Source: JAOSJT01 sp035362335
Lineage (GTDB): Bacteria; Bacteroidota; Ignavibacteria; SZUA-365
Assembly: GCA_035362335.1 (NCBI GenBank)
Contig: DAOSDL010000025.1
Location: 4,616 to 68,615, forward strand
Length of the DNA: 64,000 nt
Reading direction: 5' to 3'
In this document: positions 1 to 9,116 of the stretch, piece by piece
Numbering within the stretch: the first letter of the stretch is position 1
Layout of the letters: each line of letters opens with the position of its first letter
Translations under genes and position numbers: made by a program
The notes under the pieces: model-generated
The model's input: only the letters and a program-made list of their open reading frames with translations
The model's database searches: none
Told to the model about the DNA's origin: nothing

Positions 1-121
1 TGCGCGTTTTGCGCCTTCTCGATTTCCCGCATCAAGCATCACCGCCTCCCTCACCTCCATCGCGGCGGATGCGGCGCACGCGCGGCGTTGTCTCGCCCGC
101 GACGGTGGCGTATCTTGCCGT

Positions 122-700
122 ATGCGCGTGTTGCTCATCGACAATTTCGACTCGTTCTCGCACAATCTCGCCCAGCTTCTCGGCATGTTGGGCGCCGAGG
201 TTCTTGTGCGTCGCAATGATCGTCCGCTCGAGGAATTGCTCGCGACAGCGCCCGACGCGCTGTGTATTTCGCCCGGCCCGGGATCCCCGCGCGATGCCGG
301 TGTGAGCATGGCGGCCATACGCGCGCTGTGGGAGCGCCTCCCCGTGCTCGGTGTGTGCCTCGGCATGCAGTGCATCAATGAAGTGTTCGGCGGAACGACG
401 GTGCACGCGCCGAGACCGGTGCATGGCAGGGCCGACGCTGTCACGCACAATGGCGGAGGATTGCTCGGCGATGTGCCCTCGCCTTTCATCGCCGCGCGCT
501 ATCATTCGCTGGTCATTGCGCCGGCGGCGGATTCGCCGCTGCACGTCGACGGCTGGACGGAGGATGGAAGCATCATGGCCGTGCATCACGGCAGCGCGCC
601 GGTGTACGGGGTGCAATTCCACCCTGAGTCCTTTCTCACGCCGCTCGGACCCGCCCTGTGTCGGCGCTTCCTGGACCAGGTGCAACGGGGGTCGGCATGA
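122..700 (+). CDS. pabA: Aminodeoxychorismate/anthranilate synthase glutamine amidotransferase subunit
   Basis: 192-aa class I glutamine amidotransferase that releases ammonia from glutamine for the chorismate-using partner subunit. The nucleophile is Cys79 in GVCLGMQ, the oxyanion-strand motif is PGPGSP (residues 51-56), and the His167/Glu169 pair lies in FHPES. The length matches stand-alone PabA/TrpG proteins. The family cannot separate PabA from TrpG by itself. The downstream partners (a PabB with its diagnostic lysine, then a PabC) argue for p-aminobenzoate synthesis, though the subunit may serve both pathways. The frame is open upstream of the ATG, but the first residues MRVLLIDNFDSF are the normal family N-terminus. 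The stop codon overlaps an ATG (ATGA at 697-700). Confidence 0.93.
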   Translation: MRVLLIDNFDSFSHNLAQLLGMLGAEVLVRRNDRPLEELLATAPDALCISPGPGSPRDAGVSMAAIRALWERLPVLGVCLGMQCINEVFGGTTVHAPRPVHGRADAVTHNGGGLLGDVPSPFIAARYHSLVIAPAADSPLHVDGWTEDGSIMAVHHGSAPVYGVQFHPESFLTPLGPALCRRFLDQVQRGSA

Positions 701-837
701 CACGCCGCAAGGTCCCATGCACCTCGATCAGGCAGGGCCATGATGCGCCGGGACGTATGCGCAGTGCGTGGCTTGCCAACGCTCCGTCGCCTTCGTTGAA
801 TACGGCACGGTTCTGTACAGGCGAGTGCGGGACATGA
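697..837 (+). CDS. Possible 46-aa ORF bridging pabA and pabB
   Basis: This small frame fills the pabA-pabB gap exactly. Its ATG overlaps the pabA stop as ATGA (697-700), and its stop overlaps the preferred pabB ATG as ATGA (834-837). It would encode a basic peptide with three cysteines and no recognisable domain. The arrangement could let ribosomes pass from pabA to pabB by termination-reinitiation, since pabB lacks a clear Shine-Dalgarno at 834. It may equally be a chance open frame: 46 codons is short for GC-rich DNA. Function is unknown. Confidence 0.3.
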   Translation: MTRRKVPCTSIRQGHDAPGRMRSAWLANAPSPSLNTARFCTGECGT

Positions 838-2213
838 GCGCCTTTCCTCATATCAACTGCATCATCACCGCGCGCGCATCGTTTTCGTGCGCTGTGGCGG
901 ATTTTCCCGAACTCGCGCAACGCGAATCCCTCGGTGGCGCTTGCGTCGTGCTCACCGGCAGCGGATCGCATGAACTCAACCGGCGGTCGTTCGCCTTTCT
1001 CCAGCCGGCGGCCATTCTCACCACGCGAGGACATGACTGCGCGGTGGACATTGAGCGCGACATCCTGCGTTTCGACGCGGATCCCTTCGAGCTACTCGGC
1101 GCGCTCGCCCGCGCTGCGGATGCGCAGGAGCCGTTGCCACTTCTGGCGGGCTATGTGGCCTACGAAGCCGGGAGATTAATAGAAAGGCTACCGATGCGGA
1201 CGCGCGACGACCTCGGTTTGCCCGACCTGTTCTTCCTGCTCCCCACACGTGTTCTCCGCCTGGAGCACACCAGCGGTATCTGTGAGGCGTTTCATCTTGA
1301 ATGGCAGCTGAATGATCGCGCGCTGCCCCGGCTCATACGGCAGCCGCTCGCAGCGTTGCCACGCAAGGACGCCCCGCGCGCACTTGTCACGCGCGCGGCA
1401 TACGAGGATGCGGTGCGGCGCGTGCGCGATGCCATTCGCGATGGCGAGGTGTATCAGGTCAATCTGTCGCAACGCTTCATCTTCGGTGTGGCCGACGCGC
1501 ACGCGCTGTGGCGCGGCCTGCTCACAGCGCTGCCCGCACCGTTTCACGCGTGGATACGCGCCATGGATCACGATGTGTTCAGCACATCCATGGAGCGCTT
1601 CGTGTGCGTGAACGGACGCGACATCGAGACGCGGCCCATCAAGGGAACGCGTCCGCGCGCCGCCGATGCAGCCGAGGACGCGGCGCTGACCGCCGAGTTG
1701 TTGTCTTCGCCCAAGGACGATGCGGAGTTGTCGATGATCGTGGATCTCGAGCGCAACGATCTCGGGCGCATATGCACGCTTGGCAGCGTGACGGTGAGCG
1801 AGCACAAGCGTCTCGAGCGCTATGCGCATGTGCAGCATCTGGTTTCGGTGGTGCGAGGCAGCTTGCGTGAAGGCGTTGGCATCGCCGAGGTGTTTCGCGC
1901 GCTGTTTCCCGGAGGTTCCATCACGGGCTGCCCGAAAATTCGCGCAATGGAAATCATCGACGCGCTGGAGCCCGTCACGCGGCATGTGTACACCGGCGCC
2001 ATCGGGTACATCGCGGCAAACGGCGATTGCGATTTCAACATCGCGATTCGCAGCGGCGTGGTGAGAGACGGCCAGTGCCACTACTCCGTGGGCGGCGGCA
2101 TCGTCTACGACTCGGATCCCGCGGCGGAGTATGAGGAAACGCTGCACAAAGGCGCCGGAGTGCTTCGTGTGGCAACGACAGACGGCGCCGAACAAGAAAT
2201 GCAACAGCCATGA
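834..2213 (+). CDS. pabB: Aminodeoxychorismate synthase component I
   Basis: 459-aa chorismate-utilising enzyme that converts chorismate and ammonia into 4-amino-4-deoxychorismate. The C-terminal chorismate-binding domain contains PIKGTRPR; the lysine here is the PabB nucleophile, where TrpE normally has alanine, so PabB is preferred over anthranilate synthase. It also has SSPKDDAELSMIVDLERND and PGGSITGCPK, the conserved substrate and Mg2+ motifs. The frame is open back to an ATG at 768, but the family-like N-terminus starts at MSAFPHIN (834). It acts with PabA (upstream) and PabC (downstream) in folate precursor synthesis. Confidence 0.92.
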   Translation: MSAFPHINCIITARASFSCAVADFPELAQRESLGGACVVLTGSGSHELNRRSFAFLQPAAILTTRGHDCAVDIERDILRFDADPFELLGALARAADAQEPLPLLAGYVAYEAGRLIERLPMRTRDDLGLPDLFFLLPTRVLRLEHTSGICEAFHLEWQLNDRALPRLIRQPLAALPRKDAPRALVTRAAYEDAVRRVRDAIRDGEVYQVNLSQRFIFGVADAHALWRGLLTALPAPFHAWIRAMDHDVFSTSMERFVCVNGRDIETRPIKGTRPRAADAAEDAALTAELLSSPKDDAELSMIVDLERNDLGRICTLGSVTVSEHKRLERYAHVQHLVSVVRGSLREGVGIAEVFRALFPGGSITGCPKIRAMEIIDALEPVTRHVYTGAIGYIAANGDCDFNIAIRSGVVRDGQCHYSVGGGIVYDSDPAAEYEETLHKGAGVLRVATTDGAEQEMQQP

Positions 2214-2238
2214 CATTTTTCGTGAAGGAAAGCACAGC

Positions 2239-3072
2239 ATGCACGGCATAGTCTATCTGAATGGCGCATTGGTACACTCCCACGACGCGCAGCTCTCGCC
2301 GTTCGACGCGGCCGTGCAATACGGCGCCGCACTGTTCGAAACGCTGCTCGCCGTCGACGGCCGTCTGCATGCCTGGGAACGCCATATCGCCCGTCTCCAC
2401 GGCTCCATGGAGGCGGTGGGAATAGAAATTCCCGAGAGCGATGCCGAATTGCACAAGCAGGCGGTGTACGTCCTCAGGAAAAACGGCATGATGCGCGGCG
2501 AGGCACGGGTGAAAATCCTGGTGTCGCCGGGCGATGTCACCACCTACGCACCGGTGCGGCGGGCCACCGTGCTCATCACCGCCGAGCCGTATCAGCGGCC
2601 CGATCCGCGTTTTCCCTGGCGGCTCGTCATGGACGGCCGTGTACAGGCGGGCCGGCACCTCCAGCACAAGAGCACGAGCTATCTGGGCATGCGCATGGCA
2701 TTGCACGACGCGCGACGCATGGGATTCGACGATCTGATTCTGCTGGATCGCGATGGCAACATCGCCGAAAGCAGTCTCGCCTCCGTCGTGTTGCGCAAGG
2801 GCGGCTGGTGGCTGTTCCCCGATAGCGACGACGCCCTGCCCGGCATCACCTCCGGCTTGCTGCGCGATCTGCTCCTGCGTCGTGGCGAACGGGTCAAGAC
2901 ACGGGCTATCGCCGCCGAGGAGGCCTTTGGCTCCACATTGCTGCTGTGTAATTCGCTGCTGGGGCCGTTTCCGGTGGCCTCGATCAATGGTCGCGCTTTG
3001 CATCTATTGCCAGAGGCACGTATTTCGCTGCTGCGTTCCTGGTGGTTCGATGCGGGCCTTCCGGCGGAGTAG
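2239..3072 (+). CDS. pabC: 4-amino-4-deoxychorismate lyase (class IV PLP aminotransferase fold)
   Basis: 277-aa fold-type IV PLP enzyme. The PLP lysine is Lys144 in LQHKSTSYLG, and Glu177 in DGNIAESS is the conserved cofactor-contacting glutamate. In this context it most likely removes pyruvate from aminodeoxychorismate to give p-aminobenzoate. The start at 2239 follows GAAGGAAAG at a good spacing; the frame extends upstream into the end of pabB, but those residues do not look like the family. Branched-chain or D-amino acid aminotransferases share the fold, so the assignment rests on operon context. Confidence 0.88.
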   Translation: MHGIVYLNGALVHSHDAQLSPFDAAVQYGAALFETLLAVDGRLHAWERHIARLHGSMEAVGIEIPESDAELHKQAVYVLRKNGMMRGEARVKILVSPGDVTTYAPVRRATVLITAEPYQRPDPRFPWRLVMDGRVQAGRHLQHKSTSYLGMRMALHDARRMGFDDLILLDRDGNIAESSLASVVLRKGGWWLFPDSDDALPGITSGLLRDLLLRRGERVKTRAIAAEEAFGSTLLLCNSLLGPFPVASINGRALHLLPEARISLLRSWWFDAGLPAE

Positions 3073-3163
3073 CCGGCGGCACCTTGGCGCGGTTTGTTTC
3101 GCAGGAGAGGGGCGGCTATATTGTTGAAATCAGTACTGCAAGTCATTTCTACGCGGAGAAAGC

Positions 3164-3685
3164 GTGTCTTCCGAAATGGTGTTTTTCCTCATCCTGGCCT
3201 TCATAGCGGTATCCTCGGGGATACTGATGATCACCCGGGTGAATCCGGTCAACAGCGCACTGTTCCTGATTCTCAACTTTCTCGCCCTCGCGGGCATGTA
3301 TCTGACGCTGCACGCGCAATTCGTGGCGGTGATACAGATACTCGTGTACGCCGGCGCGATCATGGTGCTTGTGCTTTTCGTCATCATGCTGCTCAATCTC
3401 CAGGACAACGCCCCGTTGCGCGAGCATATACGGGCGCCGCAGTTGCTGTCCATTGGCGCGGCGGCCGTGGTGCTGGCCATACTGCTGCAAGTGTTGTTGT
3501 GGAATAGCGGAAGCACGCTCGATGCGCTGCGCGCGCAATCGCCGCAGGCCGCGAATCTCGGCACGGTGGAGTCCATCGGCATGGTGTTGTTCACCGAATA
3601 CGCGCTTCCGGTGGAATTGACCGCGATGCTGCTGCTCGTGGCCATGATCGGCGCGGTGGTACTGGCGAAGAAGCGTTTCCCCTGA
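3164..3685 (+). CDS. nuoJ: NADH-quinone oxidoreductase subunit J
   Basis: 173-aa membrane subunit of complex I with five predicted transmembrane helices. It contains the NuoJ-typical stretch around VIQILVYAGAIMVLVLFVIM, where an interrupted helix takes part in proton translocation. The start is GTG at 3164, preceded by GGAG at 3155-3158; an in-frame ATG lies four codons later. It heads a run nuoJ-K-L-M-(antiporter)-N. The usual preceding genes nuoH and nuoI are not upstream; the pab genes are there instead, so the rest of complex I must be encoded elsewhere. Confidence 0.94.
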   Translation: MSSEMVFFLILAFIAVSSGILMITRVNPVNSALFLILNFLALAGMYLTLHAQFVAVIQILVYAGAIMVLVLFVIMLLNLQDNAPLREHIRAPQLLSIGAAAVVLAILLQVLLWNSGSTLDALRAQSPQAANLGTVESIGMVLFTEYALPVELTAMLLLVAMIGAVVLAKKRFP

Positions 3686-3711
3686 TTCAATCCGGCAACG
3701 AGAGAACGACC

Positions 3712-4014
3712 ATGGTTCCCATACACTACTACCTCATTGTCAGCGCGATCATGTTCATCACCGGCGTGGTCGGTGTGCTCACCCGCCGGAACGCGATCAT
3801 CATTTTCATGTGCATCGAGCTGATGCTCAATTCGGTGAATCTCACCTTCGTGGCGTTTTCCTCCTATCTCGGGAATGCCACGGGCCAGGTGTTCGTGTTT
3901 TTCGTCATGGCGGTTGCCGCCGCCGAAGCCGCTGTGGGACTCGCCATCGTCATTGCGCTGTTCCGCAACAAGCAAACCGTGCAGATCACCGAAGTGAATT
4001 TGCTGAAATGGTAA
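3712..4014 (+). CDS. nuoK: NADH-quinone oxidoreductase subunit K
   Basis: 100-aa, three-helix complex I subunit of the usual NuoK length. The two membrane glutamates essential for proton transfer in the family are visible at Glu36 (FMCIELMLNSVNL) and Glu72 (AAAEAAVGLA), at the same numbers as in E. coli. It lies 26 nt after nuoJ and is preceded by GAGAGAA. Confidence 0.97.
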   Translation: MVPIHYYLIVSAIMFITGVVGVLTRRNAIIIFMCIELMLNSVNLTFVAFSSYLGNATGQVFVFFVMAVAAAEAAVGLAIVIALFRNKQTVQITEVNLLKW

Positions 4015-4065
4015 CAGGCGGGCATCGCATCAACAGTTGATATTGTCAAACCTCCATCATACTCC

Positions 4066-6000
4066 ATGTACCAATTCGTCGGACTCATTGTCCTTTTCCC
4101 CCTGATCGGCCTGCTGATCAACGGCTTGTTCGGCAGGAAGATCAAGAGCGAAGCGCTGGTGGGCGGTATCGGAAGCGCGGCCGTGGGGCTGTCTTTCGTG
4201 GTAGCCGTCATGATCTTCGTGGAAATGTTGGGTTCCGCTCCCGGGCAGCGCGCGCATGTGGTGACGCTGTTCACCTGGATGGCGGCGGGCAGCTTCAAGG
4301 TCGCCGCCGCGTATCAGGTGGATCAGTTGTCGATACTCATGACGCTGGTGGTCACCGGTGTGGGCTTCCTGATTCACGTGTACTCGATCGGCTACATGCA
4401 CGGCGACCGCGGGTTCTGGCGCTTTTTCACGTATCTGAACCTGTTCATTTTCGCCATGCTCAATCTGGTGCTGGCGGACAACTACCTGCTGATGTTCCTC
4501 GGTTGGGAGGGTGTGGGTCTGTGCTCGTATTTGCTCATCGGGTTCTGGTACGACAGGAAGTTTCCGGGCACGGGCATCACCTGGACAGGTGACGCCGCGA
4601 ACAAAGCCTTCTGGGTGAATCGCATCGGCGATTTCGCCTTCATGTTGGGTATGTTCCTGATTTTCCGCGAATTCGGTTCGCTCACATTCCGCGAAGTGAT
4701 GGAGGGCGCCGAGAGCTTGCAGGTCGGCGACAGCACCATGTTCTGGGCCACGTTGCTGCTATTTATCGGCGCGACTGGCAAGAGCGCGCAGATTCCACTG
4801 TTCGTATGGCTCCCCGACGCCATGGCTGGCCCCACGCCAGTGTCGGCCCTCATCCATGCGGCGACCATGGTCACCGCGGGTGTGTACATGGTTGCGCGCA
4901 ATTCCGCACTGTACGCCCTGGCGCCCGACACGTTGATGATCGTGGCCATTGTCGGCGCGGCCACAGCCATACTCGCCGCATCGATAGGCATAGCGCAGAA
5001 CGATATCAAGAAAGTGCTGGCCTACTCCACCGTAAGTCAGCTCGGCTACATGTTCCTCGCACTGGGTGTGGGCGCATTCACCGCGGGCATTTTCCATGTG
5101 ATGACGCATGCCTTTTTCAAGGCCTGTCTCTTCCTCGGTTCGGGATCGGTGATTCATGCGATGCATGAGGAGCAGGACATACGCAACATGGGCGGCCTCA
5201 AGCGCATCATGCCACGCACGTATTGGACCTTTCTGATTTCCAGCTTTGCCATCGCGGGCTTCCCTCCCCTGTCGGGCTTTTTCTCGAAGGACGAAATTTT
5301 GTGGAAGGCCTTCGCCGATGGTTCGGTAGTGCTCTGGGCAATCGGTGCGGGCGCGGCCTTGATGACGGCATTCTACATGTTCCGCATGGTCACATTGACG
5401 TTCGAAGGCGAAGCGCGCTGGGGACACGGCAAGCATCCGCATGAATCCCCCGCCACCATGACCATTCCGCTGATCGTGCTGGCCGCGCTCGCCGTGCTGG
5501 GTGGCTTTGTGGGTATTCCCGCGGCGCTCGGTGGTGGCAACGCCATTCATCAGTGGTTGCATCCCATTTTCGCCCAGGCCGAACACACCATGCGCCTGCC
5601 CGAGCATCACAATCACACGATGGAATACCTGCTCATGGCCATCAGTGTGGGCATCGCGGTGACCGGTTTCTGGTTTGGCCGGAAGATGTATCTCGCCGGA
5701 CCCGACGCGGACCGGAAGTTGATGAAGATGGGCGGCCTCTACAAGCTGCTCGCCAACAAGTACTACATCGACGAAGCGTACGACGCGACCGTGGTGCGGC
5801 CCGTGGTGAAGGGTTCCGACGCGCTGCTGTTCAAAGTGTTCGACGTCCGCGTGATCGATGGAATCGTCAACGGGCTGGGACGCGCCACCGCGTGGATCAG
5901 CGGCGTGTTGCGCCATGTGCAGACGGGCGTTGTGCAGCATTACGCGGCGGTGATTGTCTTCGGCATCGTTCTCGTGCTCGGTTTGATTATCTGGGGGTGA
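4066..6000 (+). CDS. nuoL: NADH-quinone oxidoreductase subunit L
   Basis: 644-aa antiporter-like proton-pumping subunit of the complex I membrane arm. Glu148 in FLGWEGVGLCSYLL is the conserved pump glutamate. The region GATGKSAQIPLFVWLPDAM carries the central lysine, and DIKKVLAYSTVSQLGYM is the typical NuoL helix-7/8 segment. The C-terminal extension forming the long lateral helix is present (about residues 540-644). No strong ribosome-binding site precedes the ATG. Confidence 0.97.
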   Translation: MYQFVGLIVLFPLIGLLINGLFGRKIKSEALVGGIGSAAVGLSFVVAVMIFVEMLGSAPGQRAHVVTLFTWMAAGSFKVAAAYQVDQLSILMTLVVTGVGFLIHVYSIGYMHGDRGFWRFFTYLNLFIFAMLNLVLADNYLLMFLGWEGVGLCSYLLIGFWYDRKFPGTGITWTGDAANKAFWVNRIGDFAFMLGMFLIFREFGSLTFREVMEGAESLQVGDSTMFWATLLLFIGATGKSAQIPLFVWLPDAMAGPTPVSALIHAATMVTAGVYMVARNSALYALAPDTLMIVAIVGAATAILAASIGIAQNDIKKVLAYSTVSQLGYMFLALGVGAFTAGIFHVMTHAFFKACLFLGSGSVIHAMHEEQDIRNMGGLKRIMPRTYWTFLISSFAIAGFPPLSGFFSKDEILWKAFADGSVVLWAIGAGAALMTAFYMFRMVTLTFEGEARWGHGKHPHESPATMTIPLIVLAALAVLGGFVGIPAALGGGNAIHQWLHPIFAQAEHTMRLPEHHNHTMEYLLMAISVGIAVTGFWFGRKMYLAGPDADRKLMKMGGLYKLLANKYYIDEAYDATVVRPVVKGSDALLFKVFDVRVIDGIVNGLGRATAWISGVLRHVQTGVVQHYAAVIVFGIVLVLGLIIWG

Positions 6001-6010
6001 CGGAAACGCG

Positions 6011-7555
6011 ATGATACCACACATTCTCACATATCTGCTGTTTCTGCCGCTCATCGGCGCCATTCTTGTGCTTCTTGCGCGGCGCAGCGCGGATGCCGCC
6101 CGTTGGACGGGTCTGGCTGTGTCGTTGGTCACCTTCGTGCTGTCGCTTCCGTTGTTTTTCAGCTACGATCCGAACAATCCCGCGATGCAATTCGTGGAGA
6201 AAGTGCCCTGGATTCCCGCGCTGAACGTGCAGTATTTCATCGGTATCGACGGCATCTCGCTGTTGCTCGTGCTGCTCACCACCTTCCTGACCCCCATCGT
6301 GCTCGTGTCGTCCTGGCGCTCGATCACAAAGAATGTGGCATTGTACGTGGCCTTGATGCTGCTGCTCGAAACAGCGATGATCGGCGTGTTCGTCTCTCTC
6401 GACACCTTCCTGTTCTATGTGTTCTGGGAGATGATACTCGTGCCGATGTACTTCATCATCGGCATATGGGGCGGCAAGGACCGCATTTACGCCACGGTGA
6501 AGTTTTTCATTTACACCATGGTGGGCTCGCTGCTCATGCTCATCGCCATCATCTGGCTGGGCTATTACGCGTCCACTTTGCCGGGCGGACAGTTCACAAC
6601 GGACATCGTGCGTCTGTTCGACATCGCGCCCACGATACCGATGAGCATACAGGCCTGGATGTTCGCCGCCTTCGCATTGAGCTTCCTGATCAAGGTGCCG
6701 GCGTTTCCGCTGCACACCTGGTTGCCGGACGCGCACGTACAGGCGCCCACGGGTGGTTCGGTGATACTTGCCGGCGTGTTGCTCAAAATGGGTACGTATG
6801 GACTGATTCGATTCAACCTTCAGCTTTTCCCGCAGTCTTCGATAGAGTACGCATCTCTCCTCTCCGTTCTCGGTGTTGTCGGCATCATCTATGGCGCCCT
6901 GGTGTCGATGGTGCAGCGCGATGTGAAAAAGCTGGTGGCCTACAGTTCCGTGAGCCACATGGGGTTCATTCTACTCGGTTTGTTCGGCATGACCATACAG
7001 GGCATGCAGGGCGGACTGATACAGATGATCAACCACGGACTCTCGACCGGAGCGCTCTTCCTTATCGTTGGAATGATTTACGATCGCCGTCACACGCGGA
7101 TGATCGAGGATTTCGGCGGTTTGGCGCGGCAGGTTCCGGTGTTTTCGACCTTTTTTCTGATCGTCACGCTCTCCTCCATCGGCCTGCCCGGTTTGAACGG
7201 GTTCGTCGGTGAGTTTCTGGTGCTGCTGGGTTCGTTCAACTCGGCGGTGCTGGGATCGATCTGGTACGTCGTGTTCGCGGCGACCGGTGTGGTATTTGCG
7301 GCGGTGTACATGCTGTGGATGTTCCAGCGCGTGGTGTTCGGCGAGTCGAGACACGCCGACAACGCGAAGCTGGTGGATCTGAACTGGCGGGAGATCGGCC
7401 TGTTGTTGCCGATTCTTCTGTTCATTTTCTGGATCGGCGTGTATCCGTCGACGTTCCTGAGCCGCACCGAAGCGTCCATGCAGCGTGTTGTCGACAAACT
7501 GGAACAGGTACGGAGCGGTGCGACGCCATCGTCGGCCGCATCAACACAACCGTGA
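6011..7555 (+). CDS. nuoM: NADH-quinone oxidoreductase subunit M
   Basis: 514-aa antiporter-like subunit of complex I with about 14 transmembrane helices. FYVFWEMILVPMYFIIG contains the conserved proton-channel glutamate, LSFLIKVPAFPLHTWLPDAH the central lysine, and DVKKLVAYSSVSHMGF the repeat-module signature. It lies 10 nt after nuoL. Its TGA shares a base with the ATG of the next gene (TGATG at 7553-7557). Confidence 0.97.
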   Translation: MIPHILTYLLFLPLIGAILVLLARRSADAARWTGLAVSLVTFVLSLPLFFSYDPNNPAMQFVEKVPWIPALNVQYFIGIDGISLLLVLLTTFLTPIVLVSSWRSITKNVALYVALMLLLETAMIGVFVSLDTFLFYVFWEMILVPMYFIIGIWGGKDRIYATVKFFIYTMVGSLLMLIAIIWLGYYASTLPGGQFTTDIVRLFDIAPTIPMSIQAWMFAAFALSFLIKVPAFPLHTWLPDAHVQAPTGGSVILAGVLLKMGTYGLIRFNLQLFPQSSIEYASLLSVLGVVGIIYGALVSMVQRDVKKLVAYSSVSHMGFILLGLFGMTIQGMQGGLIQMINHGLSTGALFLIVGMIYDRRHTRMIEDFGGLARQVPVFSTFFLIVTLSSIGLPGLNGFVGEFLVLLGSFNSAVLGSIWYVVFAATGVVFAAVYMLWMFQRVVFGESRHADNAKLVDLNWREIGLLLPILLFIFWIGVYPSTFLSRTEASMQRVVDKLEQVRSGATPSSAASTQP

Positions 7556-9084
7556 TGTTCAACAGGAGCACTCGCTTGAAACCCCTCGTCCGCATTGTCA
7601 CAGTGTGCCTCGGCGCACTCGCGGCTCTCATGCTCACGACTCTTCCGGCCCTGGCGTCGGAAGGGGGCGCGTCGCATGTCATCGAGCCCAATCCACTGAT
7701 GATCATTCCCTTCGTGGTGTTGCTGCTCGCCATCGCCTTGATGCCGTTCATCAGCAAGCACTGGTGGGAGCATTACTACCCGCATGTGGCGGTCGCTCTC
7801 GGGCTGATCACCATCGTGTACTACGTGTTTTTCCTGCACAATCCGGTGCGCATGCTGCACTCGGGCATCGAGTTCTTCAGTTTCATCTGTCTCGTGGGTT
7901 CACTCTTCGTGGTGGCCGGCGGCATGCACATCAATCTGAAGGGCTACGCCTCGCCGGTAAAAAACACGATCATCCTGCTCTTCGGCGCTGTGCTGTCGAA
8001 TCTCGTAGGCACCACGGGCGCATCGATGATTCTGATCCGGCCGTTCATGCGCAACAACAAGACGCGTCTGCACGCCTATCACATCGTGTTCTTCATTTTC
8101 ATCGTCAGCAACATCGGCGGCGCCCTCACTCCGATCGGTGATCCTCCCCTTTTCCTCGGCTATTTGAAGGGCATTCCCTTCTTCTGGGTGATGGAAAATG
8201 TGTGGGTGATCTGGGCCCTGACCGTGGCTGTGGTGCTCGCGGTGTTTATCGCCATCGACTGGTATTACTACAACAAGATGCCAGCCGATGTGCGCGCGAA
8301 GCAGAATGAGGCGGGTGATGAGACCAAGCTTCAAGGCATGCACAACATCGGCTTCCTGCTGGTGATTCTTGTGGCGGTGTTCATTCAGGATCCGCCGTAC
8401 GTGCGCGAGGTGATCATGATTCTCGCCGCGGCGGGATCGTACTTCACCACGAAGAAGCATGTGCACGAGGCGAACGACTTCAACTTCCTGCCGATCAAGG
8501 AAGTGGGCTTCCTCTTCCTCGGTCTCTTCGCCACCATGGTGCCAGCGCTGGATTGGCTTGAGCTGAACGCCGCCTCGCTGGGCATCACCGCGCCTGGACA
8601 GTTCTACTGGGGCACGGGCGCGCTGTCGTCCTTCCTGGACAACGCACCGACCTATCTGAATTTCCTCAGCGCCGAGATCGGTCTGCTGGTACGGCCGGAA
8701 TTGATCACGCAGGTGCAGGAGGTGATCGCCAACGGCGCGCTGCAGGCGCCGAATTTCGCCCAGTACTCGCAGGAAGTGCGCACGACGGTTGAAACCCTCG
8801 TCCATTACCACGGACAGATGGTGGCTTCGGGCAATGTGCCGCTCAGCGATATTCAGGTGTCGTATCTCATCAGTATGCACGACGTGTACGTGATGGCGAT
8901 CAGTATCGCGGCGGTGTTTTTCGGAGCGATGACGTACATCGGCAACGCGCCGAATTTCATGGTCAAATCAATCGCGGAGCAGGCGGGCGCCAAAATGCCG
9001 AGCTTTTTCGGCTATATGATACGCTTCTCGCTTCCCGTGTTGCTGCCCATCTTCATTCTGGTGTGGCTGCTGTTTTTCAATTGA
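7555..9084 (+). CDS. Na+/H+ antiporter of the NhaD / ion-transporter superfamily
   Basis: About 509-aa polytopic membrane protein with an N-terminal signal-like segment ending ALASEGG and repeated NhaD/citrate-transporter motifs: VLSNLVGTTGASMILIRP, NIGGALTPIGDPPLFLGYL, and ALSSFLDNAPTYLNFLS near the C-terminus. These resemble sodium:proton antiporters of the NhaD/ArsB-like fold. It is inserted between nuoM and nuoN on the same strand, suggesting expression with complex I and a role in Na+ or pH homeostasis linked to respiration (inference). Two starts are possible: ATG 7555, which overlaps the nuoM stop but has no Shine-Dalgarno, or TTG 7576, which has AGGAG at 7564-7568. Confidence 0.88.
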   Translation: MFNRSTRLKPLVRIVTVCLGALAALMLTTLPALASEGGASHVIEPNPLMIIPFVVLLLAIALMPFISKHWWEHYYPHVAVALGLITIVYYVFFLHNPVRMLHSGIEFFSFICLVGSLFVVAGGMHINLKGYASPVKNTIILLFGAVLSNLVGTTGASMILIRPFMRNNKTRLHAYHIVFFIFIVSNIGGALTPIGDPPLFLGYLKGIPFFWVMENVWVIWALTVAVVLAVFIAIDWYYYNKMPADVRAKQNEAGDETKLQGMHNIGFLLVILVAVFIQDPPYVREVIMILAAAGSYFTTKKHVHEANDFNFLPIKEVGFLFLGLFATMVPALDWLELNAASLGITAPGQFYWGTGALSSFLDNAPTYLNFLSAEIGLLVRPELITQVQEVIANGALQAPNFAQYSQEVRTTVETLVHYHGQMVASGNVPLSDIQVSYLISMHDVYVMAISIAAVFFGAMTYIGNAPNFMVKSIAEQAGAKMPSFFGYMIRFSLPVLLPIFILVWLLFFN

Positions 9085-9116
9085 GCAACTGATTTCGACG
9101 TTTCGGACTGCCGATA

